This document shows, piece by piece, positions 54,382-62,478 of a stretch of 64,000 bases of DNA (position 1 is the stretch's first letter; each line of letters begins with the position of its first letter). The DNA is taken from positions 62,001-126,000 of the forward strand of contig JAUZOO010000003.1 in the NCBI GenBank assembly GCA_030706405.1, given 5' to 3'. A program made the position numbers and the translations under genes. The DNA is from Bacteroidota bacterium (lineage in GTDB: Bacteria > Bacteroidota > Bacteroidia > Bacteroidales > JAAUTT01). The notes beneath the pieces were generated by a model. That model searched no databases, was not told the DNA's origin, and saw only the letters and a program-made list of their open reading frames with translations.

Positions 54382-54618
54382 ATGGATATTAAAATTTTAG
54401 GCTCTGGTTGTGCTAAGTGTAAGACACTCGAAAAACTAACCCGGGAAGTTGTAGAACAAAACGGCTTTAATGCCACTATTACCAAAGTTGAAGATATTGT
54501 GGATATAATGAAGTACAACATTATGTCAACCCCGGCATTGGTGGTAAACGAAAAAGTAGAAATTAAAGGTCGTATTCCTTCAGCAGACGAAATCAAACAA
54601 GTATTGAGTAAATATTAA
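54382..54618 (+). CDS. Small thioredoxin-like redox protein
   Basis: A 78-residue thioredoxin-fold protein of the TM0996/redox-active disulfide group with Cys10-x-x-Cys13 (GSGCAKC) and cis-Pro in STPALVVN. By order it may equal ArsE, the partner of ArsF/ArsG in organoarsenical resistance; that name is inference. Cytoplasmic. An ArsR-type operator precedes it. Confidence 0.88.
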   Translation: MDIKILGSGCAKCKTLEKLTREVVEQNGFNATITKVEDIVDIMKYNIMSTPALVVNEKVEIKGRIPSADEIKQVLSKY

Positions 54619-54639
54619 TGTACTAAATTCAAATTCAGT

Positions 54640-55065
54640 ATGAAAAATATCTTAATGTTTAGTTTTGCCCTTGTAATGATGTTGGGCAGTTTGTCATGCA
54701 ATGCACAGACAAACAAAAAGATAGTTACTAAAAACACAGTTTCTGCTAAAGTTGAAGTTTATTATTTTCATTTTACCCAACGTTGCACAACCTGCCATGC
54801 CGTTGAAGATAACGCAAAATTGGCCGTCGAATCATTATATGCCGATAAGGTTAAAAAAGATGAATACACCTTTAAAGGTTTAAACCTCGATGATGCCAGT
54901 AGCAAGGAAATTGCTAAAAAATTAGGCGTTGGTGGTCAAACTTTATTGGTTGTTTGCGGTGGTAAAAAAGTTGATATTACCGATAAAGGCTTTATGAACG
55001 CTCATAACCCCGATAAGATGAAAGAAGAAATTAAAAAGGCCGTTGACCAGGTTACAAAAGGTTGA
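54640..55065 (+). CDS. arsF-like: ArsF-like thioredoxin-fold lipoprotein
   Basis: The 141-residue exported protein has a signal with lipobox LGSLSC (Cys20) and a thioredoxin-like domain with Cys49-x-x-Cys52 (QRCTTCHAVE). It matches the ArsF family linked to reduction of nitrophenylarsenicals. It stands 21 bases after the small thioredoxin gene and just before arsG-like. Exported form suggests it works with the ArsG membrane protein. Confidence 0.85.
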   Translation: MKNILMFSFALVMMLGSLSCNAQTNKKIVTKNTVSAKVEVYYFHFTQRCTTCHAVEDNAKLAVESLYADKVKKDEYTFKGLNLDDASSKEIAKKLGVGGQTLLVVCGGKKVDITDKGFMNAHNPDKMKEEIKKAVDQVTKG

Positions 55066-55069
55066 CCAA

Positions 55070-55768
55070 ATGGAATTTTTAAGAAACATACTCGAAAACT
55101 CGCAATATTCATTTGTAACGGCAATGGTGCTGGGGCTGATGACAGCTATCAGCCCTTGCCCTCTGGCCACCAATATCTCTGCCATTGGGTTTATAAGTCG
55201 CGACATTGAGAACCGCAAGCGGGTATTTATCAGCGGACTGGTTTACACTTTGGGTCGTGCCATTAGTTATACAGCTTTGGCTGTGATTCTTTTCTTGGGC
55301 GCAAGCAAAATGCATATTTCAATGCTGTTTCAAGGTTGGGGCGAAAAACTTATAGGCCCTTTCTTGATTGCAATAGGACTGTTTATGCTCGATGTACTAA
55401 AAATCAAATTCCCTGCACTATCTAAGCTTACCGAAAAGATTGGCGAAAATGGTAAAGGAAGTTATTGGAGTTCCCTTTTATTAGGTATGGTGTTTGCCCT
55501 GGCGTTTTGCCCTTATAGTGGTGTACTTTACTTTGCAATGCTTATTCCAATAACTATTAGCAGTGCAAGTGGTTTATATCTTCCTGTAGGGTTTGCCATT
55601 GCAACGGGTTTGCCTGTTATTCTGTTTGCTTGGTTACTGGCGTATGCTGTGGGCAACGTTGGTAAATTATACAATCACATCAAAACCTTTGAACTTTGGT
55701 TCAGGCGAGTAGTTGCTGTATTGTTTATTTTAGTAGGTATTTATTACATTAGTTTGTTTTTTATATAA
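55070..55768 (+). CDS. arsG-like: ArsG-like membrane permease (DsbD/CcdA-type fold)
   Basis: About 232 residues from ATG 55070 (4 bases after the arsF-like stop), with six hydrophobic helices and the CcdA-type sequences MTAISPCPLATNISAIGF and FALAFCPYSGVLYFAML, each with a Pro-flanked cysteine. The family is called ArsG (aromatic arsenical efflux) but also resembles thiol-disulfide carriers that pass electrons across the membrane, which fits the neighbouring thioredoxins. Which of the two it does is open. Confidence 0.87.
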   Translation: MEFLRNILENSQYSFVTAMVLGLMTAISPCPLATNISAIGFISRDIENRKRVFISGLVYTLGRAISYTALAVILFLGASKMHISMLFQGWGEKLIGPFLIAIGLFMLDVLKIKFPALSKLTEKIGENGKGSYWSSLLLGMVFALAFCPYSGVLYFAMLIPITISSASGLYLPVGFAIATGLPVILFAWLLAYAVGNVGKLYNHIKTFELWFRRVVAVLFILVGIYYISLFFI

Positions 55769-55771
55769 ATT

Positions 55772-55999
55772 ATGAGTCAAGTAGTTTGTTACTGCAAAAA
55801 TGTAACGAAAGCAGAAATTGAAGAAGCTGTTCAGAATGGAGCTAAATCATTAAGTGATATTCAGAAAATAACTGGTGCATGTACCGGCAACCAGTGTAAG
55901 GATTTAAACCCTTCGGGGAAATGTTGCTCAGCCGATATTAAAACAATTTTGAACAAAAGTGATTTGAAAGACAATCATTCATGTTGCTGCTGTAAATAA
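55772..55999 (+). CDS. BFD-like [2Fe-2S] protein with four-cysteine tail
   Basis: The 75-residue protein has the bacterioferritin-associated-ferredoxin pattern Cys6, Cys8, Cys37 and Cys42 (VCYCKNV, GACTGNQC). It also has Cys51-Cys52 and a tail ending SCCCCK (Cys71-74), which is unusual and could bind a soft metal such as As(III) or Cu(I). It starts 3 bases after arsG-like. Confidence 0.88.
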   Translation: MSQVVCYCKNVTKAEIEEAVQNGAKSLSDIQKITGACTGNQCKDLNPSGKCCSADIKTILNKSDLKDNHSCCCCK

Positions 56000-56016
56000 A
56001 AAAATTTGAAAATACG

Positions 56017-56034
56017 TTTCGGCTTTACCCGAAA
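56017..56034. promoter_or_regulatory. ArsR-type operator 3
   Basis: Palindrome TTTCGG-N6-CCGAAA, overlapping TACGTTTC, a possible -7 box, 18 bases before the permease ATG. Half-sites are identical to those of operator 2. Confidence 0.75.
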
Positions 56035-56051
56035 TATAAAGCATTATAATT

Positions 56052-57071
56052 ATGAACTGGAATAAAAATATAGTAATCCCTTTACTTTTATTGCCCGTAT
56101 GGTATTTAACATACCACTACTTACAACCCATAACTGACTGGTCTATTGACATAGTACTAGGTTTAGAAAAAGGTACACGCTTTACCGAATCATTGCGGTT
56201 TTTCATTTTCGAAATGCCCAAAGTATTAATGTTGCTTGCCCTGATTATCTTTTTCGTGGGTATCATCCGTTCGTATTTTTCGCCCGAACGTACCCGTAAA
56301 ATTCTCGAAGGCAAATCAACCTTCACTGGCAACATTTTAGCTGCAATGCTTGGCATTGTCACCCCTTTTTGCTCGTGTTCGGCAATTCCATTGTTTTTAG
56401 GCTTTGTCGAATCTGGCGTGCCGTTGGGCGTTACTTTCTCTTTTCTAATTGCAGCCCCCATGATTAACGAGGTTGCCGTTATTTTGCTATTCGGAATGTT
56501 TGGCTGGAAAGTAGCTCTTATCTATATCCTGACAGGATTAACCATTGCCATTACGGCAGGTTGGGTAATTGGCAAATTAAAACTCGAACATTGGGTACAG
56601 GATTGGGTGTATCAAACCAAAATTGGCAACAACGACGAAAGTGAAGAAAAATTAAAACTATCCGACCGTATCCGCTTTGGATACAATGCTGTGAAAGAAA
56701 TTGTAGGCAAAGTATGGATTTATGTAGCCGTAGGTATTGCCGTTGGTGCCGGGGCGCACGGTTACGTGCCTCAGGATTTCATGGTTTCGCTCATGGGCAA
56801 ATCAGCATGGTATAGTGTGCCTTTATCGGTTCTTATTGGTGTTCCATTGTACTCCAATGCTGCCGGAATAGTCCCCATTGTTTCGGTTTTAATTGAAAAA
56901 GGGGCGTCACTTGGTACTTCTTTAGCTTTTATGATGGCCGTAATTGGGTTGTCGTTACCGGAAATGATTATCCTTAAAAAAGTATTAAAACTCCCATTGA
57001 TATTAACTTTCATAGGTATAGTAGCTTTTGGGATAATGATAGTAGGATATCTATTCAACTTTATCTTTTAA
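56052..57071 (+). CDS. arsP-like: ArsP-type permease (SO_0444/UPF0718 family)
   Basis: The 339-residue inner-membrane protein has about eight helices and the family signature CSCSAIPLFLGFVESGVPLG, with Cys107 and Cys109, which in ArsP contacts trivalent organoarsenicals. Other conserved parts are APMINEVAVILLFG and GVPLYSNAAGIVPI. Members export methyl-As(III) or act on copper or other soft metals. It follows its own ArsR-type operator. Confidence 0.9.
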   Translation: MNWNKNIVIPLLLLPVWYLTYHYLQPITDWSIDIVLGLEKGTRFTESLRFFIFEMPKVLMLLALIIFFVGIIRSYFSPERTRKILEGKSTFTGNILAAMLGIVTPFCSCSAIPLFLGFVESGVPLGVTFSFLIAAPMINEVAVILLFGMFGWKVALIYILTGLTIAITAGWVIGKLKLEHWVQDWVYQTKIGNNDESEEKLKLSDRIRFGYNAVKEIVGKVWIYVAVGIAVGAGAHGYVPQDFMVSLMGKSAWYSVPLSVLIGVPLYSNAAGIVPIVSVLIEKGASLGTSLAFMMAVIGLSLPEMIILKKVLKLPLILTFIGIVAFGIMIVGYLFNFIF

Positions 57072-57075
57072 CAAA

Positions 57076-57303
57076 ATGAGAATAGCAAAGAAGCACGAAA
57101 TGAAAGTTACTTTATCCATAATGGTATTGATTATGACTTTCGTAGTAACATTTGTAAGTGTAATGATAAACTTTGGATTTCACCCTGGTTTTTTAGCTAA
57201 ATGGATGAAAATGTGGTGGCTTGCCTATATTGTTGCTGTCCCCGTGGTAATGGTAATTATGACTGTAATAAAGAAGACTTTTACAAAATATGTTGTTGAT
57301 TAA
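57076..57303 (+). CDS. DUF2798 small membrane protein
   Basis: A 75-residue protein with two hydrophobic helices (about 11-30 and 45-65) of the DUF2798 type. It starts 4 bases after the permease gene and is followed by the DGC gene after 17 bases, so all are one transcript. Function unknown; probably an accessory to the permease. Confidence 0.78.
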   Translation: MRIAKKHEMKVTLSIMVLIMTFVVTFVSVMINFGFHPGFLAKWMKMWWLAYIVAVPVVMVIMTVIKKTFTKYVVD

Positions 57304-57320
57304 CCTTTAAAACTAAACAA

Positions 57321-57704
57321 ATGAAAACAAATGAAAATTCAAAAAGCTGTCTTTGTGGCAATGGCGAATATGTTGTCATAACCTGTTCGGGGGCTTGCGA
57401 TTTAGGTCAAATATCCGATTTAGTTGCCCGTAAACTCAGAGACAACAAAATCCGCAAAATGAATTGCCTTGCTGCGGTTGCGGCCGATGTAAAACCAACC
57501 ATTGAAATGTTTAAAGAAGCCAACCTGCTGCTTATTGACGGTTGTGCTGTTGACTGTGGCAAGAAAATTCTCGACAAAGCAGGTATTGAAAACTACAAAT
57601 ACTTGCGTATAACCGACCTTGGTTATGTAAAGGGACAAACACCCGTTACAGATGAAGTGATTACAACTGTTTACGATAAAGTTACTATTGACTATTACAG
57701 ATGA
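57321..57704 (+). CDS. DGC-domain putative zinc-binding protein
   Basis: The 127-residue protein has cysteines in the DGC pattern: Cys10/Cys12 (SCLC), Cys22/Cys26 (TCSGAC), Cys49 and Cys75/Cys79 (DGCAVDCGKK). The family is annotated as zinc-binding and often sits beside thioredoxins and arsenic genes. It may bind or sequester metal(loid)s. It is the last gene of the ArsR-linked operon; a strong hairpin follows. Confidence 0.87.
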   Translation: MKTNENSKSCLCGNGEYVVITCSGACDLGQISDLVARKLRDNKIRKMNCLAAVAADVKPTIEMFKEANLLLIDGCAVDCGKKILDKAGIENYKYLRITDLGYVKGQTPVTDEVITTVYDKVTIDYYR

Positions 57705-57720
57705 GTATGTATTAGAATAT

Positions 57721-57747
57721 TCGGCAGAAGGCAAAGCCTTCCGCCGA
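57721..57747. terminator. Hairpin terminating both converging operons
   Basis: TCGGC-AG-AAGGC pairs with GCCTT-CC-GCCGA around an AAA loop (57721-57747). The gap 57705-57843 separates converging genes, so the stem could stop transcription from either side. There is no clear T-run. Confidence 0.6.
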
Positions 57748-57843
57748 TATGGATTTCTATTGAGGTGTCAGATAAAGTCTTAACTTTTGCATACGCACTT
57801 ATAAAGTTGAATTTATGAAGTTATCAGAAATATTCTTTCAAGG

Positions 57844-58158
57844 CTAGTTTATTTTTCGGTTTAAACTATGCCATGCTCCACCATTGTGAACATTTACATA
57901 ACCATTTGTCTTTAAGATGCTTTTTGCAGAAGCGCTTCGTACACCCGAAGCGCAACACGTAATGATTGGATTATCTTTGTTTCTCAACTTGTTAAGATTC
58001 GATCTCAATTTCTCAACCGGAATATTAATTGATCCTTTAATGTGTCCGGTGCTATATTCGCCCTTAGTGCGAACATCTAAAATTATAGCACCCTCTGCAA
58101 CCAATTGTGCAAAATCTGTTTTTTCTATGCCAAATAAACTTTTGATAATATCGAACAT
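57844..58158 (-). CDS. Single-domain rhodanese sulfurtransferase
   Basis: A 104-residue rhodanese with active-site loop CCASGVRS (Cys69) and ILDVRTKGEYSTGHI upstream. It would transfer sulfane sulfur between donors such as thiosulfate or glutathione persulfide and thiols. No signal peptide, so cytoplasmic. It is the most downstream gene of the leftward redox cluster. Confidence 0.93.
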   Translation of the reverse strand: MFDIIKSLFGIEKTDFAQLVAEGAIILDVRTKGEYSTGHIKGSINIPVEKLRSNLNKLRNKDNPIITCCASGVRSASAKSILKTNGYVNVHNGGAWHSLNRKIN

Positions 58159-58163
58159 CGTGA

Positions 58164-58370
58164 TTATGATTTTTTCTTGTTAGTACTTAACCTGAATGGT
58201 AAATAAAGCGGACAAACACTGATAATGCTTGTTAATATGAATATTGCAGCCAGTACCATCAGGATAATTCCTAAAGTGCCGGATATAACCTGTACGAAAA
58301 ACAATACTGTAATTACGACTGCAATCAGTATCCTGATTACCTTGTCTATTGTACCTATGTTCTTTTTCAT
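58164..58370 (-). CDS. DUF2892 (YgaP-like) membrane protein
   Basis: A 68-residue protein with two hydrophobic helices and the DUF2892 start (NIGTIDKVIRILIAVVI). In E. coli the same helices form the membrane part of YgaP, a membrane-bound rhodanese. Here the rhodanese gene follows separately after 5 bases, so the two probably make a split YgaP-like unit. Confidence 0.9.
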   Translation of the reverse strand: MKKNIGTIDKVIRILIAVVITVLFFVQVISGTLGIILMVLAAIFILTSIISVCPLYLPFRLSTNKKKS

Positions 58371-58429
58371 TTTATATTATTTTAATTATTAACTACTTAC
58401 CTCAATAATTGTTGACAATATTCTAATAT

Positions 58430-60706
58430 TCAGTTTTTATGCATCATCATCTGCATAATGCCCCCCCCGTTTTTTACATTGGTAAAGCCTGATTGTATTA
58501 GCATTTGTTGTGCGTAAGATGACCGGGCTCCTGACGCACAATAAACCGTTATGTCTCTGGAAAGCTTTCCCAGTTGGTTTATATGCTCGTGTAATGTATC
58601 CAATGGTATGTTTAAAGCTCCGGGATAAGCTCCTCCTTTAAATTCTTGAGGTGTTCTAACATCAATAATCAATGGCTCATTTGATAAAGATGGAGGGTTG
58701 ATTGTTCGAAGTTTTGCCATCATTGAAGTTAAACCTCCGCCATTTTTTACGTTGGTAAAGCCTATTTGCTTCAGCATATTCTTGGCATAAGCCGAACGCG
58801 CTCCTGAAGCACAATATACTATTATGTCTCTCAAAAGATTATTTCCCAACTCACCATATCGTATTGCCAATTCATCTACTGGTATATTTATAGCATCGGG
58901 ATAGGCTCCTGATTTAAATTCGCCTCGGGAACGTACATCTACAATAATTGGCGCATTTTGGTTTGTTTCTTTTATGGCGGATATCTCTTTCTCTTCAACT
59001 TCCTCTTTTGTAATGTTTTTAAGTTGAATGGGGAGTGCTTCAATTTTTACATTTTTAAACCCACGTGTTAGCGCCTGACGCTGCAAGGAAATATAGCCGC
59101 CCGAGATATTTGCAACCTGTTTAAACCCGGCACCCATCAAAATACGTAATGCCTGATGGCCCTTTTTACCCGTTTCGTCATATACAATTAGTAGTCTGTC
59201 AGAAGGGATTGCTTCGGTTTGTTGGGAAAGCAGTTCCAAAGGCAGGTGTGTGGCTCCATGTATATGGTTTTTATCGAATGCGAAGAAATCTCTTACATCA
59301 ATAAACAAAGGATTTTTACCGTCGATGAAAGCGTCGAGCTCTGAAACTGTTATTGAAGAACTGAACCCTGACATTTTGTTTTCGGCAGTATATGCAGCCA
59401 TGTTTAAAGCGTCGTTAGCTGTGCCTATTGGTGGAGAGTATGCAAAATCAATGTCTGCAAGGTCCTGAATGGTTAATTTAGAGGCAGTGGCGGTGGCAAT
59501 TACGTCTAAACGTTTGTCGGCTCCTTTGTATCCTGCTGTTTGTCCGCCTAAAATTACACCGGTGTTGCGGTCGTACACCAGCATTACAGTTACCATTTCG
59601 GCATTAGGATAGTAGGATGTATGATGTTCTTTATGCACTACAACTGAATCGGCATCGATTCCTGCCGCCCGAGCTTGTTTTAGTGACAATCCTGTAGTGC
59701 CTGCCACGGCATCGAATACGCGAACTACGGATGTGCCAAGGGCTCCTTTGTAAGCATGGAAGCCTCCCAATGCGTTTTCGGCAGCAATACGCCCCTGACG
59801 ATTTGCCGGACCGGCAAGCGGTATACGTACTTTTTTACCATTTACACGATGCTCCACTTCAATCATATCGCCGGCTGCATAAATATCTGGATCACTGGTT
59901 TGTAACTGCGTATTTACCAATAAACCGCCAGCCTCGCCTAATTCAAGGCCTGTTTCTTTGGCTAATTGCAAAGTAGGACGTACACCTATTGATAACAGTA
60001 CCATATCGGCATCGAGCATTAAACCATTATCGAGTTTAACTTTATTAGGGGTAATCTCGCTCACCCCAACATTTGTATGAATTTTAACACCATACGAAAG
60101 TAATTCGCGCTCAATAAAACCGGCAGTTTCGGCTTCCATAATACTCATTACATGGGGCATCATTTCTACCACATGCACGTTTAGTCCACGCTTAACCAAT
60201 GCTTCGACCATTTCCAGACCGATAAAACCTCCACCAACCACCACAGCATTCTTGGGGGCCTTTTCGTTGAGATGACGGGTAATTTTATCCATGTCTTCCA
60301 ACGTCCACAACGTAAAAACGTGCTCGTGATTTGTCCCTGCAAGGGTTGGGGTAACGGGGCGACCGCCTTGGGCAAGAACCAATTTTGTATATTCGAATGT
60401 TCTCATCTCTCCACTACGGGTATCAACCGTTTTTATGGTATGGGCAACCCTGTCTATGGAAGAAACGAGTGTATGTGTGTATACATCAACATCGTACTGA
60501 TCTTTAAAGCTCTCGGGACTTTGTAAAATTAACTTGGAGCGGCTTTTAATATCTCCTCCTATGTAATATGGCAACCCGCAGTTAGCAAAGGAGATATCCG
60601 GGCCAGCTTCGATCATTATAATTTGTGCTGAGGCTGAAATACGACGTACTTTTGCTGCTGCAGTTGCACCTGCTGCAACACCGCCTATGATGATGATTTT
60701 CTCCAT
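58430..60706 (-). CDS. CoA-disulfide-reductase-like flavoprotein fused to three rhodanese domains
   Basis: The 758-residue protein has an N-terminal FAD/NAD-dependent pyridine nucleotide-disulfide oxidoreductase (about 1-450) with FAD motif GGVAAGATAAA and the single redox Cys43 (SFANCGLPYYIGG), as in CoA-disulfide and persulfide reductases. Three rhodanese domains follow. The first (about 455-560) has Asp510 in place of cysteine (VYDETGKKG); the second and third have active loops VYCASGARS (Cys632 and Cys723) and are near duplicates. Normal CoADR-RHD fusions have one. It would reduce CoA persulfide or elemental sulfur via NAD(P)H. Confidence 0.92.
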   Translation of the reverse strand: MEKIIIIGGVAAGATAAAKVRRISASAQIIMIEAGPDISFANCGLPYYIGGDIKSRSKLILQSPESFKDQYDVDVYTHTLVSSIDRVAHTIKTVDTRSGEMRTFEYTKLVLAQGGRPVTPTLAGTNHEHVFTLWTLEDMDKITRHLNEKAPKNAVVVGGGFIGLEMVEALVKRGLNVHVVEMMPHVMSIMEAETAGFIERELLSYGVKIHTNVGVSEITPNKVKLDNGLMLDADMVLLSIGVRPTLQLAKETGLELGEAGGLLVNTQLQTSDPDIYAAGDMIEVEHRVNGKKVRIPLAGPANRQGRIAAENALGGFHAYKGALGTSVVRVFDAVAGTTGLSLKQARAAGIDADSVVVHKEHHTSYYPNAEMVTVMLVYDRNTGVILGGQTAGYKGADKRLDVIATATASKLTIQDLADIDFAYSPPIGTANDALNMAAYTAENKMSGFSSSITVSELDAFIDGKNPLFIDVRDFFAFDKNHIHGATHLPLELLSQQTEAIPSDRLLIVYDETGKKGHQALRILMGAGFKQVANISGGYISLQRQALTRGFKNVKIEALPIQLKNITKEEVEEKEISAIKETNQNAPIIVDVRSRGEFKSGAYPDAINIPVDELAIRYGELGNNLLRDIIVYCASGARSAYAKNMLKQIGFTNVKNGGGLTSMMAKLRTINPPSLSNEPLIIDVRTPQEFKGGAYPGALNIPLDTLHEHINQLGKLSRDITVYCASGARSSYAQQMLIQSGFTNVKNGGGIMQMMMHKN

Positions 60707-60749
60707 AATTATATCCGTTTTATTTGTTATATATCTTTACATTAGCGCA

Positions 60750-61190
60750 TTACCTGATTAATAAAAAGTCATGTATTGCTTTCTTTAACGATTCTTTTGG
60801 AATTACTCCCATAGTCGCTTGAGGCTTGCCATTTTGAGGAATAAAGAGTATGGTTGGCAGGCTTTGAATACCAAGGTTAGCTGATAATTGTTGTTCTATA
60901 TCGGTATTTACTTTATAAACAATTAATTTACCAGCGTATTCTTTAGCGATTTCTTCCAAACGCGGAGACATCATACGGCATGGGCCACACCAATCGGCAT
61001 AGAAATCAATAATAGCAGGTTTGTTTCCCAAATATTTCCATTGTTTATTAACCTCGTAATTAAACACTACTTTTTTGAACTGATCGTTGGTCAAATGAAC
61101 GACTGTACCTGCAATTTGTTTCTGTTTCTGTCCAAAGCTTTCAGTAATAATGGTCAACAAAAACAGGGTATAAAATATTGTCTTCTTCAT
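60750..61190 (-). CDS. Exported thioredoxin
   Basis: The 146-residue protein starts at ATG 61190, giving a signal peptide (MKKTIFYTLFLLTIITESFG). A longer frame adds 13 residues before it but is less plausible. Its thioredoxin domain has FYADWCGPCRMM (Cys68, Cys71) and cis-Pro in SLPTILF. It is probably periplasmic, working on thiols outside the membrane, perhaps fed by the ArsG/CcdA-type carrier at 55070. Confidence 0.9.
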   Translation of the reverse strand: MKKTIFYTLFLLTIITESFGQKQKQIAGTVVHLTNDQFKKVVFNYEVNKQWKYLGNKPAIIDFYADWCGPCRMMSPRLEEIAKEYAGKLIVYKVNTDIEQQLSANLGIQSLPTILFIPQNGKPQATMGVIPKESLKKAIHDFLLIR

Positions 61191-61243
61191 ATAAAATAGT
61201 TTTTTAAAATTAAGTTTCAAAAGACACACTTGATGAACTTTTG

Positions 61244-61489
61244 TTATTTACAATTTCCACCACAAGGGCCGCTTACAATAAAAAAACCAAACAAACCTCC
61301 GGTTATAATAGAGCCCCAGGCACTACCGGTTATCGGACAAGTACCCGATTTACAGCCTACAAAATAGAAGTATAAATAGCCGGAAACTCCACCTATGATA
61401 ATGGCTATAAATGGTTTCCAGAAATACCAGGATGTAAAGAATTCTTTTACATTTTTAGGTTTTTCTTTTATTTCACAATTGTTATCCAT
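61244..61489 (-). CDS. DUF6132-type two-helix membrane protein
   Basis: An 81-residue protein with two hydrophobic helices and the family's cysteine motif GCKSGTCPITGSAWGS (Cys50, Cys55), plus Cys76 and Cys80 at the C-terminus (GPCGGNCK). Such proteins are common next to thioredoxins in Bacteroidota. Function is unknown. Confidence 0.82.
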   Translation of the reverse strand: MDNNCEIKEKPKNVKEFFTSWYFWKPFIAIIIGGVSGYLYFYFVGCKSGTCPITGSAWGSIITGGLFGFFIVSGPCGGNCK

Positions 61490-61554
61490 GATAAGATATT
61501 TTAAGGGATTAAGTTTTTAAAAGACGAAGATTGGATTACTAAATTTTGACATTT

Positions 61555-61740
61555 TTAGTTTTTGGATACTACGGCTTTCATGGGGCAAAACTTTTTGCAT
61601 TTGCCACATTCAATGCATTTTTCTTCGTCTATGACGGGCAGTCCATAACCGTCCTGCGAGATTGCTCCAACCGGACAAATATTTACGATTGGACAGCGGT
61701 GATTTTGTGGGCATGACAAAGGGCTAATTGTAAGTGCCAT
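61555..61740 (-). CDS. Small 4Fe-4S ferredoxin-like protein
   Basis: The 61-residue protein has one complete [4Fe-4S] motif (Cys42/45/48/52, CIECGKCKKFCP) and an incomplete first one (Cys10, Cys16 and Cys22, CPQNHRCPIVNICPVGAI). It may carry one or two clusters. It stands between the DUF6132 gene and a thioredoxin gene. Expected as an electron donor in the redox cluster. Confidence 0.88.
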   Translation of the reverse strand: MALTISPLSCPQNHRCPIVNICPVGAISQDGYGLPVIDEEKCIECGKCKKFCPMKAVVSKN

Positions 61741-61748
61741 ACTAATTA

Positions 61749-62045
61749 TTAAATATTGATTAATACGTTCATTAATTGGGGTTTGGAATGTACTCCGGCT
61801 TGTTTGTATTTTACTTCACCATTTTTAAACACCATGAGCGTAGGAACACTTTGAATGTGGAATCGACTTGCCAGTTCGTTGTTTTGGTCCACATCAATCT
61901 TTATCACCCTTACCCGTTCGCCAAGTTCGTTGGCAACTTCTTTTAAAATGGGCGATTGCACTTTGCACGGTCCGCACCATAAAGCATGGAAATCCACGAT
62001 TACAGGCCGGGTATCGTTAATTATCGAATCAAAATTTGCTTTCAT
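61749..62045 (-). CDS. trxA-like: Cytoplasmic thioredoxin
   Basis: A 98-residue thioredoxin with WCGPCK (Cys24, Cys27) and cis-Pro in SVPTLMVF. Slightly shorter than E. coli TrxA (109) but all core parts are present. It precedes the ferredoxin gene and follows the membrane-anchored thioredoxin after 3 bases. Confidence 0.95.
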   Translation of the reverse strand: MKANFDSIINDTRPVIVDFHALWCGPCKVQSPILKEVANELGERVRVIKIDVDQNNELASRFHIQSVPTLMVFKNGEVKYKQAGVHSKPQLMNVLINI

Positions 62046-62048
62046 ATA

Positions 62049-62465
62049 TTATGCTTTTTGAATTTGTTGTAACAAAAAATCTTTTGATTTTACGCCCACA
62101 AAACGGTTTACTTCAACGCCGTTTTTGAACAGTATTAATGTTGGTATGCCGCGTACTTTGAATTTTTGTGCAATGGATTGATATTGTTCAACATTAACCT
62201 TGCCAACGTGTAAGTTGCCCGATAATTCATTAGCAACTTCATTTAATACCGGAGCCATCATGCGGCAAGGAGCGCACCAACTTGCCCAAAAATCAACCAA
62301 TACGACTTTATTTTTTGTCTGATGTTGAAAATTTTGATCGGTAAGTGTTAAGATTTTATCGTGGTCGTCTACCAATGGAATGTTTTTCATTTTAGATTTA
62401 GCGGTGTAAAGAAACATGCCGAAAGCCACGATTAAAAGGCCGATGATTATCATTGTTGTTTGCAT
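62049..62465 (-). CDS. Membrane-anchored thioredoxin
   Basis: The 138-residue protein has an N-terminal helix (4-21, TMIIIGLLIVAFGMFLY) and a thioredoxin domain with WCAPCR (Cys64, Cys67). It is probably held on the outer face of the inner membrane. It starts 13 bases after the thioredoxin-like gene at 62479 and ends 3 bases before the next thioredoxin. Confidence 0.93.
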   Translation of the reverse strand: MQTTMIIIGLLIVAFGMFLYTAKSKMKNIPLVDDHDKILTLTDQNFQHQTKNKVVLVDFWASWCAPCRMMAPVLNEVANELSGNLHVGKVNVEQYQSIAQKFKVRGIPTLILFKNGVEVNRFVGVKSKDFLLQQIQKA

Positions 62466-62478
62466 TTTTATGAAGAGT

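Noticed and set aside
54016-57704. A classic arsenite resistance operon (arsB/acr3, arsC, arsA)
   Set aside because: None of these genes is present; only ArsR, ArsF/ArsG-like and an ArsP-type permease are found, so the substrate may be organoarsenicals, other metal(loid)s or sulfur species.
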